The notes under the pieces: generated by a model
The model's database searches: none
What the model was told of the DNA's origin: nothing
Seen by the model: only the letters and a program-made list of their open reading frames with translations
Shown here: piece after piece, positions 16,351-25,504 of the stretch
How positions within the stretch are numbered: the first letter of the stretch is position 1
Layout of the letters: each line of letters begins with the position of its first letter
Origin: Lentisphaerae bacterium WC36
GTDB lineage: Bacteria > Verrucomicrobiota > Lentisphaeria > Victivallales > SZUA-371
Length of the DNA stretch: 64,000 bases
NCBI GenBank assembly: GCA_020683205.1
Contig: CP085689.1
Span: forward strand, 2,474,230 to 2,538,229
Direction: 5' to 3'
Program-made: the position numbers and the translations under genes

Positions 16351-18131
16351 CTTCATCTCACAATGAAAATTGGCGAAGTAATATATTAAATGCAAATGAT
16401 TTTAATTCCGAAGTTAAAGACTTAACTGATTGGCAATATGGAGAAAAATATAAAACTATTGTTAAATATTTTTTACAATTTTTTAGAAAAGTTGATGCGA
16501 AAGTAACGATTCTCAACCAAAAAAAAGCAAAACAGCCTTTTGTTGATAACTATGGTACAATTGTAAATGCACTTGTTGAGGAATATAATAGATTTTTAAT
16601 CAACATGTTTGAAGGAACTTATCTCATTAACTGGGATGATTTTAAAAGACATGATTTATCTTTACTGAAATATTTCAATAAAAAAATTGATAAAGCGTTA
16701 GATAGAGCACATTTTGTTCAGGTTGAGGTATCCCATGACGATCCAAGTATGGCTAGACAGGTAGCTCTAGATGCATTCTCTAGTATAAATTCTACGGGAG
16801 AACCTTTAGCAGCATTTGATATAATGATGAGTGATTTACATAAAATGTATAATAGTGACAATAATTGTGATAAAATAAAACAATTTCAAAAATTTATATT
16901 TGATAATATTGATTCCTTCCCCTTTACTAAAAAAGCAGCTAAAGATGATATTTTAAAATTTTATTTTGCGGCTGTTAATAAAGATTATAAGAAGCAGAAA
17001 CTTTATAATCAATTCCTAAAAAATATCAAAAATTTAGAAAAGAATGACAAGTCAAAAAAACATGAATTATTTGTTGATGAGTTTACAAATTTTATAAAAA
17101 TTTGTTATAATATATCTAAAGGACTAATTATTAAAGATCATTATAGCTCTTCATTACACTTATTAGGACATTTAGCAAAGAAAAATAAAACAATATTCTC
17201 TCCGATATACCTTATTTTAATTTCACAAAAATTTAAACTAGAAGAGAAAAATAAAATTATTACTTTGATTTATATCAAGTTTCTCCAATATTTAATTATT
17301 CAACGAGGGCATACAAAAAATCTTACCAATATTTTTGAAAAGATAATGATAAAAATAGAAGAAGAAACAGCAGCAGGAATGTTACATGAGATAAAAAATA
17401 TTTTTGATTTTAATATTAATAAGGAGAATCTTAGAAATATTCTAACCGACAGAAATGTGAATTTCTATAATGAAACAGGAAAGCAAATTATAATTTTGAA
17501 AGAAGCTCATCTTAGGTCAAAAAGAAAAACTGGAGGTTTACCGTTACATGGGAAAAAATTAGATTTTAACTTAATTGAAGATGGAACAATTGAACATATT
17601 TACCCTAAGAGTGTCATTCCAAAAGGTAAAGAACTAAAAAATTTAATCGGAAATTTTACAATATTACCACAAAGTTTAAATTCATCAGCTGGGTGTAAGG
17701 AGTACAAAGACAAAATTATATATCATTATAAAAGTGAACTTTTATTTTCTTTAGATATTATACAACATCATATTGATAAATATAATGAAAATAAAGAAGA
17801 AGGTTATAAAATTTCTAGTATTAATAGCATTGAGTCTGAAGAAGTCTCAGGAAATAGAAATAAATACATTACAAAAATATTAGATAATAAAAAATCCGAT
17901 GTATCTAGTTCGTTTAAAAATGAAGATTTAGATTTAAACTGGCTTATAGGCTCAAGTATTAAAAATGATAAAGATGATGAAATTATTTATACAGCAGGGG
18001 AACATTTAGAAGATATTATTTCTTTATTAGTTGATGAGGATGAAATTGAAGAAAGTTTAAAAGCTATATCTGATAAAAATTCTGGATGCTATTGCAAGCC
18101 TCAATCCATACATGAAGATATTGTGTGGTAA
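16281..18131 (+). CDS. sspE: DUF1524 C-terminal part of SspE/GmrSD-like protein
   Basis: Continuation of the DUF262 gene after the T-tract frameshift; coding potential in this frame begins near 16268 and the TTG at 16281 has no ribosome binding site. FSSINSTGEPLAAFDIMMSDL near the first third is the conserved end of DUF262. The C-terminal region has GTIEHIYPKS...NLIGNFTILPQSLN, the His-Me finger DUF1524 (HNH-like) nuclease motif, with the His of EHIYP as expected catalytic residue. The joined protein would be about 846 aa, in the range of SspE proteins, which nick DNA of invaders in cells whose own DNA carries phosphorothioates. The stop at 18131 lies 2 bp before the cysteine desulfurase ATG. 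Confidence 0.7.
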   Translation: MLFLFYNNHSEETENNKVFHSVLASSHNENWRSNILNANDFNSEVKDLTDWQYGEKYKTIVKYFLQFFRKVDAKVTILNQKKAKQPFVDNYGTIVNALVEEYNRFLINMFEGTYLINWDDFKRHDLSLLKYFNKKIDKALDRAHFVQVEVSHDDPSMARQVALDAFSSINSTGEPLAAFDIMMSDLHKMYNSDNNCDKIKQFQKFIFDNIDSFPFTKKAAKDDILKFYFAAVNKDYKKQKLYNQFLKNIKNLEKNDKSKKHELFVDEFTNFIKICYNISKGLIIKDHYSSSLHLLGHLAKKNKTIFSPIYLILISQKFKLEEKNKIITLIYIKFLQYLIIQRGHTKNLTNIFEKIMIKIEEETAAGMLHEIKNIFDFNINKENLRNILTDRNVNFYNETGKQIIILKEAHLRSKRKTGGLPLHGKKLDFNLIEDGTIEHIYPKSVIPKGKELKNLIGNFTILPQSLNSSAGCKEYKDKIIYHYKSELLFSLDIIQHHIDKYNENKEEGYKISSINSIESEEVSGNRNKYITKILDNKKSDVSSSFKNEDLDLNWLIGSSIKNDKDDEIIYTAGEHLEDIISLLVDEDEIEESLKAISDKNSGCYCKPQSIHEDIVW

Positions 18132-18133
18132 TT

Positions 18134-19267
18134 ATGAAAGTATATTTAGATAATGCAGCGACATCGTACCCTAAAGCTCCAAATTTCTATGAAGAAACTA
18201 TGGAGTTATATAAGGAATTAGGAGTAAATGCTTCAAGAGGAAAATATTCTGTAGCAGAAAAAATGCTCAATATAGAATTAGATTTGCGCAAAAAAATTGC
18301 AAATATTTTTAACATTTCAAATTCAAAGAATGTGATATTATCGTCATCTGCTACAGTTGCACTTAATCAAATCATTCAAGGTATTGACTATAGTGATGTA
18401 AAGCATGTATACATTTCTCCTTTTGAGCATAATGCGGTGTATAGACCGTTGCTTTATATGCAAAAACAATTTGGCTTTAAAATATTACAAATTCCATTTA
18501 ACAAATTTTCTTGGGATAAAAATAAAACTAAAGTTCTTTTTGAATCTCAAAAACCTGATGTAGTAGTCATGACTCACGCTTCAAATGTCTTTGGTAATAT
18601 ACTGCCCGTCAAAGAAATATTTTCAATGGCAAAAGAGTATGAAAGTTTAAATATTTTAGATACAGCTCAAACTGCAGGATTATTAGAAATAAACTTGAAA
18701 GAGTTACGTGTTGACTTTGCAGCTTTTGCAGGACATAAGTCTTTATATGGACCTTCGGGTATAGGAGGTTTTGTTATCAATTCAAATTATGTATTAAAAT
18801 CCATTTTATTTGGAGGAACAGGTATAAACTCAGAAGATGTAGGTATGCCTTCATCTTATCCAGAAAGATATGAAGTAGGAAGTATGAATTCACTAGCTAT
18901 AATAGGATTAAATACATCTTTAGAATGGCTTTTAGAAAAAGAAATTGAAAAAATAAGACTTCAAAAAATTCAAAATTTTAAAAAGCTTATTTCGGAGTTG
19001 AGTTATTTTAATGAAGATATAAAATTGATTTATAGCGATGATAATGTAGGAGTATTATCATGTATTTTTAATGACTACTCATGTCAAGAAATGGGTTTAA
19101 TTCTTGATGAGGCAGGAATTTGTACTAGATCAGGGTTACATTGTGCTCCATTAGCTCATAAACATATTGGTACTATTGATTCTGGAACAGTAAGATTCTC
19201 CTTAGGTTATTTTAACATTCAAAGTGAATTTAATGAATTAAATATAATTTTAAATTCAATATTTTAA
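18134..19267 (+). CDS. sspA: Cysteine desulfurase (SspA/DndA-like)
   Basis: A 377-aa class V aminotransferase-fold enzyme that removes sulfur from cysteine as a protein persulfide and feeds the sulfur-transfer enzyme of the operon. MKVYLDNAATSYPK is the typical start, GHKSLYGPSG near residue 200 holds the PLP lysine, and RSGLHCAPLAHK near 336 holds the catalytic cysteine, as in SufS/IscS-type enzymes. The ATG at 18134 is preferred to a GTG at 18125 that would overlap the preceding gene. It is the last intact gene of the operon. A housekeeping role is less likely given its place at the end of the phosphorothioation-type operon. Confidence 0.85.
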   Translation: MKVYLDNAATSYPKAPNFYEETMELYKELGVNASRGKYSVAEKMLNIELDLRKKIANIFNISNSKNVILSSSATVALNQIIQGIDYSDVKHVYISPFEHNAVYRPLLYMQKQFGFKILQIPFNKFSWDKNKTKVLFESQKPDVVVMTHASNVFGNILPVKEIFSMAKEYESLNILDTAQTAGLLEINLKELRVDFAAFAGHKSLYGPSGIGGFVINSNYVLKSILFGGTGINSEDVGMPSSYPERYEVGSMNSLAIIGLNTSLEWLLEKEIEKIRLQKIQNFKKLISELSYFNEDIKLIYSDDNVGVLSCIFNDYSCQEMGLILDEAGICTRSGLHCAPLAHKHIGTIDSGTVRFSLGYFNIQSEFNELNIILNSIF

Positions 19268-19284
19268 GGCAGTGGAGATATAAA

Positions 19285-19842
19285 ATATCAAAAAAACCAA
19301 AGCATTTAGATAAAGATTTTGAACAAGAATTAAATTATCAATTGTGGTGATTTAATTATGCAGAGCGTTTAAGAATTCAACATAGATTATCAACTAGATC
19401 TGTAGCTTGTGTAACTAGCTATTTGATTATTTATAGCATCATGGATAAATTTTATCCTGGCAATGATTTTTTATCAATTATTATAATTTTTTTATCAATT
19501 TGGATTTTAGTATTTTCACTTCTAGAAGAAAGAGGCAATTATCAAATTGAAGCAATTGATATGGATGAATGTGCTAATAAAATCAATCAATTATACAATC
19601 GTCTTCGTTTTTGTAAATCATACCTAAAAAATCAAGAAAAAATTGATGAAATAAAGAATATTTCTGATGAATATCGAGATGTTCTAAAAAGATATAAAAA
19701 ATACCATAAAATAAACTGGTTTTTATCGCTAATGTATAAAATTAAAATTTATATAGTTACACGATTGAAATATGACTTTGTAATTATCATTCCATTAGTT
19801 TATTTAATCTATTTAATTTTTACAGAAATGCTAAAAAAATAA
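19285..19842 (+). pseudogene. Broken SLATT-type two-TM protein gene
   Basis: A continuous frame interrupted once. A GGAG ribosome binding site (19274-19277) precedes ATA at 19285, where ATG would be expected; the reading continues with SKKPKHLDKDFEQELNYQLW, hits TGA at 19348-19350, and resumes FNYAERLRIQHRLSTRS, two hydrophobic segments and a long charged helix. The YAERLRIQHRLSTRS pattern before a pair of transmembrane helices matches the SLATT domain, a membrane effector linked to nucleotide-signal defence systems. Only a 139-aa remnant from TTG 19423 could be translated normally. Loss of both start and one codon points to decay rather than recoding. Confidence 0.55.
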
Positions 19843-19865
19843 GAGCATATTTCAGCTCTCTTTTT
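19842..19865. terminator. Bidirectional terminator between convergent operons
   Basis: AGAGC, 8-nt loop, GCTCT, followed by CTTTTT on the plus strand and by TATTTTTTT on the minus strand. It separates the rightward defence operon from the leftward VWA cluster. Confidence 0.6.
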
Positions 19866-19868
19866 GGG

Positions 19869-21392
19869 TCAAATTAAACTTTGTTTTAATAGTTCTTTTA
19901 TTGTTGGGGTTAAATCGGTTAGTTTGTTGATTATTTTGCTGTTTTGAGGTAAAATATCTTTGATATGGGTGTCTTTGATGCCGATGCCATAGACTTCAAT
20001 ATTGAGTTTTTCGGCAGCTTTGAGTGCTAACTTTACGTTGTCGATTTCGTCTGATTCGCCATCGGTAATAATGAAAATTATCTTACGATTTTCACGTCGC
20101 TGATAAAACGTTTGCAACACGCTCCAAAGCGCTGCTCCCATTGGCGTTGAACCGCAGACTTTGATGTTGAAATTATTGTGCATACGCTCATCGTGCTTCA
20201 GAATTTGCGACACATTCACAACGTAATTATCACTACTTTCAGGCACAAAAACTGGAAATGCAGTCACGCCAACTGAGATATTATTCAACCCGTGAATCGC
20301 CTTTGCAATCGAGTAGCATGACAAACTTGCCAGCTCAATATCATCACGCATCGACAATGAACAATCCAGCAATAAATGAACTGCTGTATTGGTTTTGATT
20401 TTCTCCGCATCTTTGAGAAACAGCTTTGAACAGAATGGAGCTTTCGCCAAATTCTTCGCATTGATTTTATGCCCATAATTTGACTCTCGACTTCGCTGCA
20501 AATCTTTAGCTTGAAGCAGATTGCAAAAATAGCTCCTTAACTGATTTGCCGTAGTGTTTCCCTTGCTTAACATTTCACTATCAAATGCCTTAGCTTTATT
20601 CTCAACTGTGCGAGACGATTGTACTAAACTGCTACTATGATTTGGTGCTTTCGCCTCTAATTCACCTTGAATTTCTCCAGCAAAATCCTTTGGCAAATCA
20701 CCACTTTTAGCTTTTAACAACTTCTCCAACTGCTTTTTAGTTGTTTTAGATTCAGGATCACTTTTGATTAATTTTCTAAGTAACGCCGAAACTTTTTTCG
20801 CATACTTTAAACAATCTTCAGTTGAGTCTATATTAGCCTTCATATTTAAAATTATCTTATCAATTTCAGTTAACACCTTACTAAAATGTGGCTCTAAAAA
20901 TTGCCTCAATTTCTCAGCATGAACGCCAACTTCAGCAACAGTAAAACTACGTACTTTTAATAAAATATAATTGACGATTAGCTTAGCGTCGTTGTTCTGT
21001 TTTGAACACAAATCAATATCTTTATTGAAATAATAATCAACCAGCCACGCAAAGTTATTTTTACAGCCAATGTACTGCTTTGAAAGTTCACATTCAACAC
21101 GCCAATCTTCAAAAATATTGAGAATATTCTTTTCTAAATCGCTAAGTCGTTTACCCTTAATTAATTCAAAGTTTGTATGCCGAATATGTGCAGATTCGTG
21201 ATCTGTATAACCTCTAATTAAATGCATCAAAACTTCATCACATTCAACAGGTAATGACGGCAAATTAATGCGTTTACCATCAGTATATGCAGTCGTCCCA
21301 CCAATCGTCACTTCAACTCCATAACGTTGTCCAAGCACTCCCGCAACGAGTGGAAGCGCTTGGCATATTTGTGCTATTGAAAAATCTTTCAT
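19869..21392 (-). CDS. VWA-domain protein, CobT-like
   Basis: A 507-aa protein with a C-terminal von Willebrand A domain. The MIDAS ligands are visible: DCSLS (about residue 345), the Thr in GSTPMGAAL and the Asp in ITDGESD. The N-terminal part has a HESAHIRHTNFE segment (a zinc-like HxxxH) as in CobT-type proteins. ATG 21392 is chosen because GAGGAG lies 6 bp upstream; a TTG at 21425 would overlap the previous gene. It is the last gene of a leftward operon with a CobS-like AAA ATPase and a DUF3150 protein. AAA-VWA pairs act as ATP-driven metal-insertion or remodelling machines; no cobalamin gene is near, so the substrate is unknown. Confidence 0.75.
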   Translation of the reverse strand: MKDFSIAQICQALPLVAGVLGQRYGVEVTIGGTTAYTDGKRINLPSLPVECDEVLMHLIRGYTDHESAHIRHTNFELIKGKRLSDLEKNILNIFEDWRVECELSKQYIGCKNNFAWLVDYYFNKDIDLCSKQNNDAKLIVNYILLKVRSFTVAEVGVHAEKLRQFLEPHFSKVLTEIDKIILNMKANIDSTEDCLKYAKKVSALLRKLIKSDPESKTTKKQLEKLLKAKSGDLPKDFAGEIQGELEAKAPNHSSSLVQSSRTVENKAKAFDSEMLSKGNTTANQLRSYFCNLLQAKDLQRSRESNYGHKINAKNLAKAPFCSKLFLKDAEKIKTNTAVHLLLDCSLSMRDDIELASLSCYSIAKAIHGLNNISVGVTAFPVFVPESSDNYVVNVSQILKHDERMHNNFNIKVCGSTPMGAALWSVLQTFYQRRENRKIIFIITDGESDEIDNVKLALKAAEKLNIEVYGIGIKDTHIKDILPQNSKIINKLTDLTPTIKELLKQSLI

Positions 21393-21402
21393 AAATTTCT
21401 CC

Positions 21403-22356
21403 TCACCAAAGTCCGCAACTATCAATATGATTGTTGGTCTTGACTTTTTTCTTTGATTTTTTAGGTTTAATTTTTGTTGTTGTCAGCATCAATTTTTGGA
21501 TTATTTGTTGCTCAGAAGTGCCATTGAGAATCTTTTCAGCCACGTCTAACAGCGTTTTCTTTTCGGCGATTAACTCTAGTAACTTTTTGAGCATTTCAAG
21601 GTTTTCACCTTCGATTGCACCGCGCTTTGGGATGCACGTTAACGCGTTGTCAATTAAGCTAACCACTGCACAAACGTGTGGTTCGGTAAAGCTTAAACCA
21701 CTCAATTTTTCCTTGATTAATTTTATTGGCGATAACGCTTTTCTGGTGACATTTGACTTACCTTTGAAACTTTTGTCATATGCCTGTTGTGCTTGCTTTG
21801 CGACTTCATCAAAAAGGCGATTGCCAAGGTTTGAAACTTCATAATTTAGTCCAGGATTGAGGTTATCAACTGTACTATTTTTGACCTCAAATAACTGAAA
21901 TATGAAGTCAATTTTGCCTGCAACATAATTCGCACTCACTACTGAATTTTTAATCATATTCTCCCATTCATCATTATTTTTAATCCAATTTTTGACTGCT
22001 TTATCATAATTTTTTATGAACTCTGATTTTGCAGTCATGAACTCAGTTTGGATATTTTTGAGCTCAGCAACAATCTCATCAGCCTTCGCCATTGGCACCC
22101 CCCATCCACCTAAGAATCGTACTCCGATTTTATCTAACAGCTTCACAGCTCGTGATTTAAGAGTGCTGAATATTTTTAACTTATTTGGATCACAGACTTT
22201 TTTATGACCTAACGAAGCCAAACTTTCAGGTGGCAATTGTGAATGTTCAAAGTCATTCTCATGCAACTTTTTGCGTGCCGACCAGATTCTAACATCCAGG
22301 TTCACAGCAATAATATTTTTCAAAATTTGAGTATTACATTTATGTTGATTTTTCAT
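21403..22356 (-). CDS. DUF3150 protein
   Basis: A 317-aa protein of the DUF3150 type: IIAVNLDVRIWSARKKL near the start, LPPESLASLGHKKVCDP, and RFLGGWGVPMAKADEIV, then a long helical part. Its function is unknown, but it is regularly encoded between a CobS-like ATPase and a VWA protein on plasmids and integrative elements, as here. ATG 22356 is supported by AGAGGAG 8 bp upstream, and it starts 1 bp past the end of the ATPase gene. It may bridge the ATPase and VWA subunits. Confidence 0.65.
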   Translation of the reverse strand: MKNQHKCNTQILKNIIAVNLDVRIWSARKKLHENDFEHSQLPPESLASLGHKKVCDPNKLKIFSTLKSRAVKLLDKIGVRFLGGWGVPMAKADEIVAELKNIQTEFMTAKSEFIKNYDKAVKNWIKNNDEWENMIKNSVVSANYVAGKIDFIFQLFEVKNSTVDNLNPGLNYEVSNLGNRLFDEVAKQAQQAYDKSFKGKSNVTRKALSPIKLIKEKLSGLSFTEPHVCAVVSLIDNALTCIPKRGAIEGENLEMLKKLLELIAEKKTLLDVAEKILNGTSEQQIIQKLMLTTTKIKPKKSKKKVKTNNHIDSCGLW

Positions 22357-22357
22357 T

Positions 22358-23335
22358 TTAGTTCTCCTCTGCAAAAATTCTTTGCGATAATTCGGTTAAT
22401 AATATGCGTCCTTCAGTCGACGCTCGATAACTTAAAGCACGGTCGAGGGCGTAATTTACAACGTTGATTTTCTGCTTGGCTAAGGGTTGAAAGAGCATAG
22501 TTAATTCAGCCCATCTGAGTAGCGTGCGAGTTGAAAATGTTACGTCAATTCGTTGGGTGCATTCAAATTCATCTTTGATGTTACCCATGAATAAATTGCG
22601 AACTTCGTTAGCAAATTCAACCATTTTATTACGAACCATTTCAGGTAAATTTGGCTGAACTTTTGCTAATAATTTCAGCTCAATATCAGCCGTTGGATAT
22701 GGTGCTTCGCATAAATAAAAGCGATCCATCAAGGCCATATTTTGCTTTAACGTGCCGCTGTATGAAGACGTTTCATCAGAGCCACCATTAGTATTGGCAG
22801 TCGCTGCGAACCTGAAGTTTTCATGTGGTTTAATTAATTCCCCGCCATTTTCAGGAATGCACAACGGAGCCCCATCAAGCACAGAATTCAGTCCTGCCGC
22901 CGTCGCTGGATCGAGTAAATCCATCTCGTTGATTAAGAAGATGCCGCCATATTTCATCGCCAAACTCAATGGTCCATATTCAAAATTCATCGAACCATTT
23001 TGTAGCGACAAATGACCGACCATGTCGAGGTACTCCAATCTTGAATGACCATTAATCTCGAACACTGGATAATTCAATTTCGCAGCCAACTGTTTAATAA
23101 CTGAAGTCTTACCGCTACCACTCGGACCAAACAGGTAAAGTGGCGAAATATTATGCATAAACCACACAATTACATCACGGCTCAGCTCATGAAAAACGTA
23201 ATGCTCATCCTCCTTAGGCGTGAAGCTATTTTTCGCTTCATATCCCATAATTTTCGTATTACTTTTCTTCCCACTAAACACTTCGCCAGCGTCCATTTCG
23301 ATTATTTTTAGTGTTTCTAATTCTTTATGTATCAT
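22358..23335 (-). CDS. MoxR/CobS-like AAA ATPase
   Basis: A 325-aa AAA+ ATPase. Walker A GPSGSGKTS lies near residues 70-78, Walker B GGIFLINEMDLL near 130-141, and sensor-1 FAATANTN near 180; KQNMALMDRFY follows, with the arginine-finger region. The form is that of the CobS/MoxR family, whose members work with a VWA protein to remodel or load metals into a client. Both the DUF3150 and VWA partners follow at once. The binding site AAGGAA precedes the ATG. The region is clearly richer in G and C than the flanking defence genes, so the cluster was probably acquired as a unit. Confidence 0.8.
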   Translation of the reverse strand: MIHKELETLKIIEMDAGEVFSGKKSNTKIMGYEAKNSFTPKEDEHYVFHELSRDVIVWFMHNISPLYLFGPSGSGKTSVIKQLAAKLNYPVFEINGHSRLEYLDMVGHLSLQNGSMNFEYGPLSLAMKYGGIFLINEMDLLDPATAAGLNSVLDGAPLCIPENGGELIKPHENFRFAATANTNGGSDETSSYSGTLKQNMALMDRFYLCEAPYPTADIELKLLAKVQPNLPEMVRNKMVEFANEVRNLFMGNIKDEFECTQRIDVTFSTRTLLRWAELTMLFQPLAKQKINVVNYALDRALSYRASTEGRILLTELSQRIFAEEN

Positions 23336-23352
23336 AATATTATTCCTTTATT

Positions 23353-24459
23353 TTATTTAATTTTACTCACTTGCAACCTGCTGTAAGGATTGCCACTCTT
23401 GGTATGCTTTTTGATTAACGTCTCTACTTGTGATTCGCCAATTATTAGCTTGATTTCTTTGCCGAGTTCCTTGATGTTAATCGTGTCTCTGCCATTGATT
23501 TCTGAGACTTTGAAGCGATAATTGGTTGTCTCTAACCAGTCGTTGATTAGGTTGCTATTTTGATAAAAACTAATTAGGTTACTTTCCTTAATTTTTATCA
23601 ATTCTGCTAACTTTTTCTTATCACTTTTCATCTGCTCCAAATCAGCAATGAAGCTGTCAAAATTATCATTAGCTAATTTTACTGCGGTAAATTTCGGACA
23701 ATTATTTTGTACTTCACACCAATCGCATAATGGATAAAACTTGAGGCAATATTCAACATCATTTAGCGTTTTATGGCCATTGAGAAGCTCTTGAGAGTTC
23801 TGCCAAATTTCTTTAGCAATTAACTCAGCTTGAAGTGTGCTATTAGCATCTGGCACAAAGCCATCGAATGATTTCGCTTCAGTCATTGAAACTGCCAATA
23901 TCGAACCTTTGATGGTTGAATTTGAGCTTAACTTCACGTTGAAAGTTTGCTCAATAATCTCAGGTAACGTCAGATTTTGATGCGAATTCTGAACGCTAAA
24001 ACATGGCTCGTTGAAGCATTTTTCTAAAAATCCAATTTGAGCATAAAGCTGCATTTGATAGGATTTGTAGATTTCATTTGGAATTGTTTCCATGCTTTTA
24101 ACTTCAACAACATGAATTTCATCAGCATTCACAAACACCATATCTAAATGACCTTTAATTGGCACGCCATCGACATTGATTGCAATTTCTAACTGTTCAA
24201 AAAACGGTTGATTGTTACTTTTTAATGCTTCAACCAAACCACCTTCAAACCAATGCCCACGCTGCAATATTAATTGTTTATTCAGGCAATTATTTTTACC
24301 TTTAATTCCTAACTTACTAGCCACCGCAGAGCGTAAACATTCAGCACCTTTGGCAATATCAGACATGCCAATATATTTAGTGCGATCACCCAACGTTGAG
24401 GTTGTATGTTCAGCCCCGTGTTTGACCAGTGCTGACTCCAGATTTTTAATAATATTCAT
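23353..24459 (-). CDS. PD-(D/E)XK nuclease, RecB/Cas4-like
   Basis: A 368-aa protein with the core of a RecB-family exonuclease: RGHWFEGGLVEAL, then GHLDMVFVNADEIHVVEVKS near residues 107-126 (the D and E-x-K metal ligands) and the YQMQLYAQIGF helix. Near 250-265 a cysteine set, YCLKFYPLCDWCEVQNNCP, with an upstream Cys could hold an iron-sulfur cluster as in Cas4 and AddB. It likely trims or recombines DNA for the element. It sits 8 bp after the next upstream gene and 17 bp before the AAA ATPase gene in a single leftward operon. A GAGGTG binding site supports the start. Confidence 0.75.
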   Translation of the reverse strand: MNIIKNLESALVKHGAEHTTSTLGDRTKYIGMSDIAKGAECLRSAVASKLGIKGKNNCLNKQLILQRGHWFEGGLVEALKSNNQPFFEQLEIAINVDGVPIKGHLDMVFVNADEIHVVEVKSMETIPNEIYKSYQMQLYAQIGFLEKCFNEPCFSVQNSHQNLTLPEIIEQTFNVKLSSNSTIKGSILAVSMTEAKSFDGFVPDANSTLQAELIAKEIWQNSQELLNGHKTLNDVEYCLKFYPLCDWCEVQNNCPKFTAVKLANDNFDSFIADLEQMKSDKKKLAELIKIKESNLISFYQNSNLINDWLETTNYRFKVSEINGRDTINIKELGKEIKLIIGESQVETLIKKHTKSGNPYSRLQVSKIK

Positions 24460-24467
24460 GGTTCACC

Positions 24468-24884
24468 TCATTTAGTAATTTCATCAAGTAGTTGACTGCA
24501 TTGCTTACGTGTTAATTCTTGTAGACTATTGACGTTGAAGCGATTAATGACATTTTGAATTGGAGTGTTATTTTGATTTAACAAGTCTAACAAATATTTA
24601 ATTTGTTTTGGACTTGCAACATCATTTGAAGTGTTTTGTTGAGGCGGATTTTGGTTAGTTGTTTGTAGACTTTGCGAATTATTCTGTTGTGAATAATTAG
24701 GATTTCTGATTTCATTTTCAACTGAATTTCGCACCATTTTAAAGGTTTGATGAATGCGATTTTGCAATTCACTTTCAGCTAAACCATTGGGTAATTCAAC
24801 CTCAACAGACGCATGAAAGCTGTGACTTGAATACTTTTCCTCAGCAGGAACTTTTTTCGAATAAGAAGCATGTAATTTTAACAT
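24468..24884 (-). CDS. Small protein with C-terminal recombination-associated helix pair
   Basis: A 138-aa protein. The first 70 residues form a beta-like part (SSHSFHASVEVELPNG), then a Gln/Asn-rich linker (about 75-92), then a 45-residue C-terminal unit, SPKQIKYLLDLLNQ...LQELTRKQCSQLLDEI. That unit recurs at the C-terminus of many phage and plasmid recombination or ssDNA-binding proteins. No catalytic residues are seen. A GAGGAG site precedes the ATG. As first gene of the nuclease/ATPase operon it may bind DNA for the nuclease. Confidence 0.5.
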   Translation of the reverse strand: MLKLHASYSKKVPAEEKYSSHSFHASVEVELPNGLAESELQNRIHQTFKMVRNSVENEIRNPNYSQQNNSQSLQTTNQNPPQQNTSNDVASPKQIKYLLDLLNQNNTPIQNVINRFNVNSLQELTRKQCSQLLDEITK

Positions 24885-24973
24885 TTTCTCAATCTCCTCT
24901 ATGTTTAATTTGTTAGTTAATTTTGAGCTTTAGGAGGTGATTAATGTTGTAGAATTTTAGTCATGGATTTTGA

Positions 24974-25345
24974 TTATTCTTTGCGTTCGTAGTGAAACTT
25001 TTCGTCACCAAAAATAGATTTGATTATTTCATCAACTTCAGCTTGAGTTTCTTTGGTGTTGTAAAAATTGAGTTCAGCAAGCACGCAGCCAATAGTCATT
25101 AGGTCATCGACTAGTCCCCCAGGAATAAAATCTGGAATAATGTCAATTGGACAAATCAAATAACCTAGTGTAGCAACGATTAAAGCTTTGGCGTAAAGTG
25201 GCACATCTTCACTTTTGAGTAAAACGTACAATGTGATGATTTGCTTTAATGCCTTTGAACTTAAAGATTTAATGATTTTCTTTAACTTGCTAAAGAAATT
25301 TTTTTCAGAGTAGTGTTTATCATATTTATTGGGATCAATAATCAT
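24974..25345 (-). CDS. YkvA/DUF1232 family membrane protein
   Basis: A 123-aa protein with the DUF1232 signature YAKALIVATLGYLICPIDII followed by PDFIPGGLVDDL, one or two short hydrophobic segments, and charged ends. The family is common in bacteria and of unknown molecular function. The start is fixed by an AGGAGG site. It is 89 bp upstream of the nuclease operon on the same strand and may share its transcript. Confidence 0.8.
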   Translation of the reverse strand: MIIDPNKYDKHYSEKNFFSKLKKIIKSLSSKALKQIITLYVLLKSEDVPLYAKALIVATLGYLICPIDIIPDFIPGGLVDDLMTIGCVLAELNFYNTKETQAEVDEIIKSIFGDEKFHYERKE

Positions 25346-25504
25346 AAAAATTACCTCCTTGATTTGTTGAAAAACTTGACTAAAATCCTACACATTTTCC
25401 ATTAATCAAAAAGGCAATATATAAATGTAATTAAGGCGAGATCCATTTTTGTTATATAAATCCTTGAGCAAAATACTCCAGTGCTGTTTTAATATTCACG
25501 ATAG

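Noticed and set aside
9636-19267. BREX type 4 or Dnd as identity of the sulfur operon
   Set aside because: PAPS reductase-like BrxP could suggest BREX, but PglZ, BrxL and the methylase are absent. DndB, DndD and DndE are not seen. DUF4007 plus DUF262/DUF1524 fits Ssp better.
19423-19842. The 139-aa product from TTG 19423 as an intact gene
   Set aside because: No ribosome binding site at the TTG, and conserved SLATT sequence continues upstream across the TGA, so it is a fragment.
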